In this document: positions 62,341-64,000 of the stretch, piece by piece
How positions within the stretch are numbered: the first letter of the stretch is position 1
How the letters are laid out: each line of letters opens with the position of its first letter
DNA from: Piscicola geometra
Lineage: Eukaryota; Annelida; Clitellata; Hirudinida; Piscicolidae
NCBI GenBank assembly: GCA_943735955.1
Contig: OX030964.1
Span: forward strand, 2,842,461 to 2,906,460
DNA length: 64,000 bases
Direction: 5' to 3'
Notes under the pieces: model-generated
The model's input: only the letters and a program-made list of their open reading frames with translations
Told to the model about the DNA's origin: nothing
The model's database searches: none
Made by a program: the position numbers and the translations under genes

Positions 62341-62859
62341 ACAATTTGAAAGACTGCCTGTGTAAAACTTTGTGTTCTGAAAAGTGAAACCAGAAGTGTC
62401 TAGATTATAATGGCATCTTCATCGGGTTGACGCATTTAGAGTGTGTTTCAACCACCTTCTTACAATTCAGATTGTAAAATAAAATGTATTATTTTATTTA
62501 TAAATGTATTATTATTATCATCCCTGTTATTATTATGGAATAACAGTTTTAAACTCACGGAATCTCAACATTTGGAGTCGCTAAGACTTCCTTGAAGGGT
62601 GGGTGGGCCGTGGAAGAAAACAAACAAGAATTGTTCGCAACAACAGTCGAATGCTAACTCATAAAAACAAACTTTAAATGTCGAGAAAATTTTTTATCTC
62701 AAGAAAATAACGAATCGCAGTGGTTTCTAGCTTCGCTGTGAAACTTTCTATATATACATGATCGGGCCAAAGGGTTGTTTCTGTCACCCACACGCACCGT
62801 AGATATTATACATAATGCAACAATCCACCCATACATAATACAGTAACCACTATAATACT

Positions 62860-62995
62860 ATCAAACCAATACAAACACTAATCATATAAATGTATCAAAC
62901 TAATACAAACACTATTAATATAAATGTATCAAACTAATACAAACAATTTAAAAGCAATATAAATGTATCAAACTAATGCAAACACTAAACAATAT
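62860..62995. repeat. Tandem repeat, AATGTATCAAACTAATACAAAC units
   Basis: Four degenerate units of a ~30-45-bp sequence sharing TATCAAACTAATACAAACA. It is noncoding. Confidence 0.8.
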
Positions 62996-63169
62996 CAGTG
63001 TATTTTCTATATTTTCGTTAGACGTTCAAAACTTGAAGTTTTTATTTTCACATGACGGTGCAAAGTTCGATGACGTAAGGCAGAAGTTCTCAAGACGGTT
63101 GTGGGCTGGCAACGATCAGCCAGAGTTGCAAGGAGGCGAGAGGGAGGATGGAGGAGTAAAGTCGAAGAA

Positions 63170-63530
63170 GATGAGTGAGTGAGTGAGGGAGATGAGTGAG
63201 TGAGTGAGGGTAGATGAGTGAGTGAGGTAGATGAGTGAGTGAGTGAGGGTAGATGAGTGAGTGAGTGAGGGTAGATGAGTGAGTGAGTGAAGGTAGATGA
63301 GTGAGTGAGTGAGGGTAGATGAGTGAGTGAGTGAGGGTAGATGAGTGAGTGAGTGAAGGTAGATGAGTGAGTGAGGGTAGATGAGTGAGTGAGTGAAGGT
63401 AGATGAGTGAGTGAGTGAAGGTAGATGAGTGAGTGAGGAGGATGAGTGAGTGAGTGAGGGTAGATGAGTGAGTGAGTGAGGTAGATGAGTGAGTGAGTGA
63501 GTGAGGGTAGATGAGTGAGAAGGGTTGGTG
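63170..63530. repeat. 22-bp GAGT-type minisatellite
   Basis: About 16 units with core GTGAGTGAGTGAGGGTAGAT. Minor length variants occur through GAGT slippage. Confidence 0.94.
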
Positions 63531-63821
63531 AGGAGATGCATGAGAAGGTTTAGAGAGTGAAGAGTTATGACGTTATTGAAGAAGGATGAGTGAGTGAGTG
63601 AGAAGAGGTGATGACGTCAGTGATGAGGTTTTTGTGTGAATCTTGACAATCATCTTGTTGAGAATGCACGAAAGACTTCTGCGGCAGTGCCTTACACAGT
63701 CAGATTCAGTCGCAAAAAACTCACAAAGTTAATTAATTTGAAACGTTATTAACTGTGTTTAATTATAAATTAATGAACGAATCATTATTAATTAAGTTTA
63801 ATTAACAACGAAAAGGATGAT

Positions 63822-63912
63822 AGTAACGAAGGCATCAGAGGGATGCATGATGTGGTGCTTGCAGATATTAAAGTCCCTAATTGTCGTCCGCACTTTCTCC
63901 CGCTCGTTCTCT
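63822..63912 (-). CDS. Exon-like segment of an unidentified minus-strand gene
   Basis: Minus-strand reading gives ENEREKVRTTIRDFNICKHH then IMHPSDAF, bounded by an AG acceptor-like site on the upstream side and a GTTACT donor-like site. The balanced, charged composition stands out from the surrounding AT-rich DNA. I do not recognise the protein. The gene would continue beyond the right edge of the window and possibly leftwards. Confidence 0.35.
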
Positions 63913-63919
63913 AATGAGT

Positions 63920-64000
63920 GTGTCTTCGTGTGTGTTTGTATGTGTGTGTGTGTTTGTGTGTGTGTGCGTGTGTATTGTGTGTGTGTGTGTGTGTGTTGTG
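63920..64000. repeat. (GT)n microsatellite at window edge
   Basis: GTGTGTGT runs with TTTGT and CGTGT interruptions up to the last base. Confidence 0.93.

Overview
The window is nuclear DNA of a non-insect invertebrate animal. I lean towards a lophotrochozoan such as an annelid or mollusc, but no species can be fixed from sequence alone. Reasons: AT-rich intergenic DNA, GT-AG introns, tRNA-derived SINEs, hAT-type DNA transposons, very many micro- and minisatellites, proteins with long Asn/Thr/Gln runs, and a clear FRS2-type docking protein. No prokaryotic features are seen.

Layout. 1-8160 is AT-rich and gene-poor, with (GT)n and (GAT)n microsatellites, a decayed transposase-like relic and a hAT-type MITE (5945-6612). 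8161-11261 (+) is a seven-exon metaxin-1 gene whose first intron carries a 1.03-kb hAT-type element inserted two bases after the splice-donor GT. 11406-41790 is a segmental array of six copies (A-F) of a block holding an intact intronless SRP9 gene and the 3' exons of a chondroitin sulfate synthase (CHSY), all on the minus strand. The copies are separated by 0.8-5.8-kb blocks of a 22-bp minisatellite. Only copy F continues into the rest of CHSY, a ten-exon gene of about 1104 codons at 39539-50896 (-) with consistent intron phases. Its introns are packed with further tandem repeats, including 4.1 kb of a second 22-bp minisatellite and 0.65 kb of a 5-bp repeat.

Head-to-head with CHSY, about 500 bp away, is FRS2 (51394-54537, +; four exons, about 764 codons). 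It has an N-myristoylation signal, an IRS-type PTB domain, a long poly-Thr run encoded by an ACT microsatellite, and the two conserved C-terminal tyrosine motifs. 54538-64000 is repeat-rich. It holds an inverted pair of tRNA-SINEs enclosing a GC-rich 253-codon orphan reading frame, a 38-bp palindromic repeat array, SINE tails, a third 22-bp minisatellite and one exon-like segment at the right edge.

The four genes act in unrelated housekeeping or signalling roles: mitochondrial outer-membrane import (metaxin), signal recognition particle (SRP9), Golgi chondroitin synthesis (CHSY) and FGF-receptor signalling (FRS2). The most unusual structure is the SRP9/CHSY-3' array. It shows hierarchical (8.01-kb dimer) duplication and gives CHSY several phase-compatible alternative 3' exon cassettes. 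All gene identities come from protein-family patterns recognised by eye; no database search was run.
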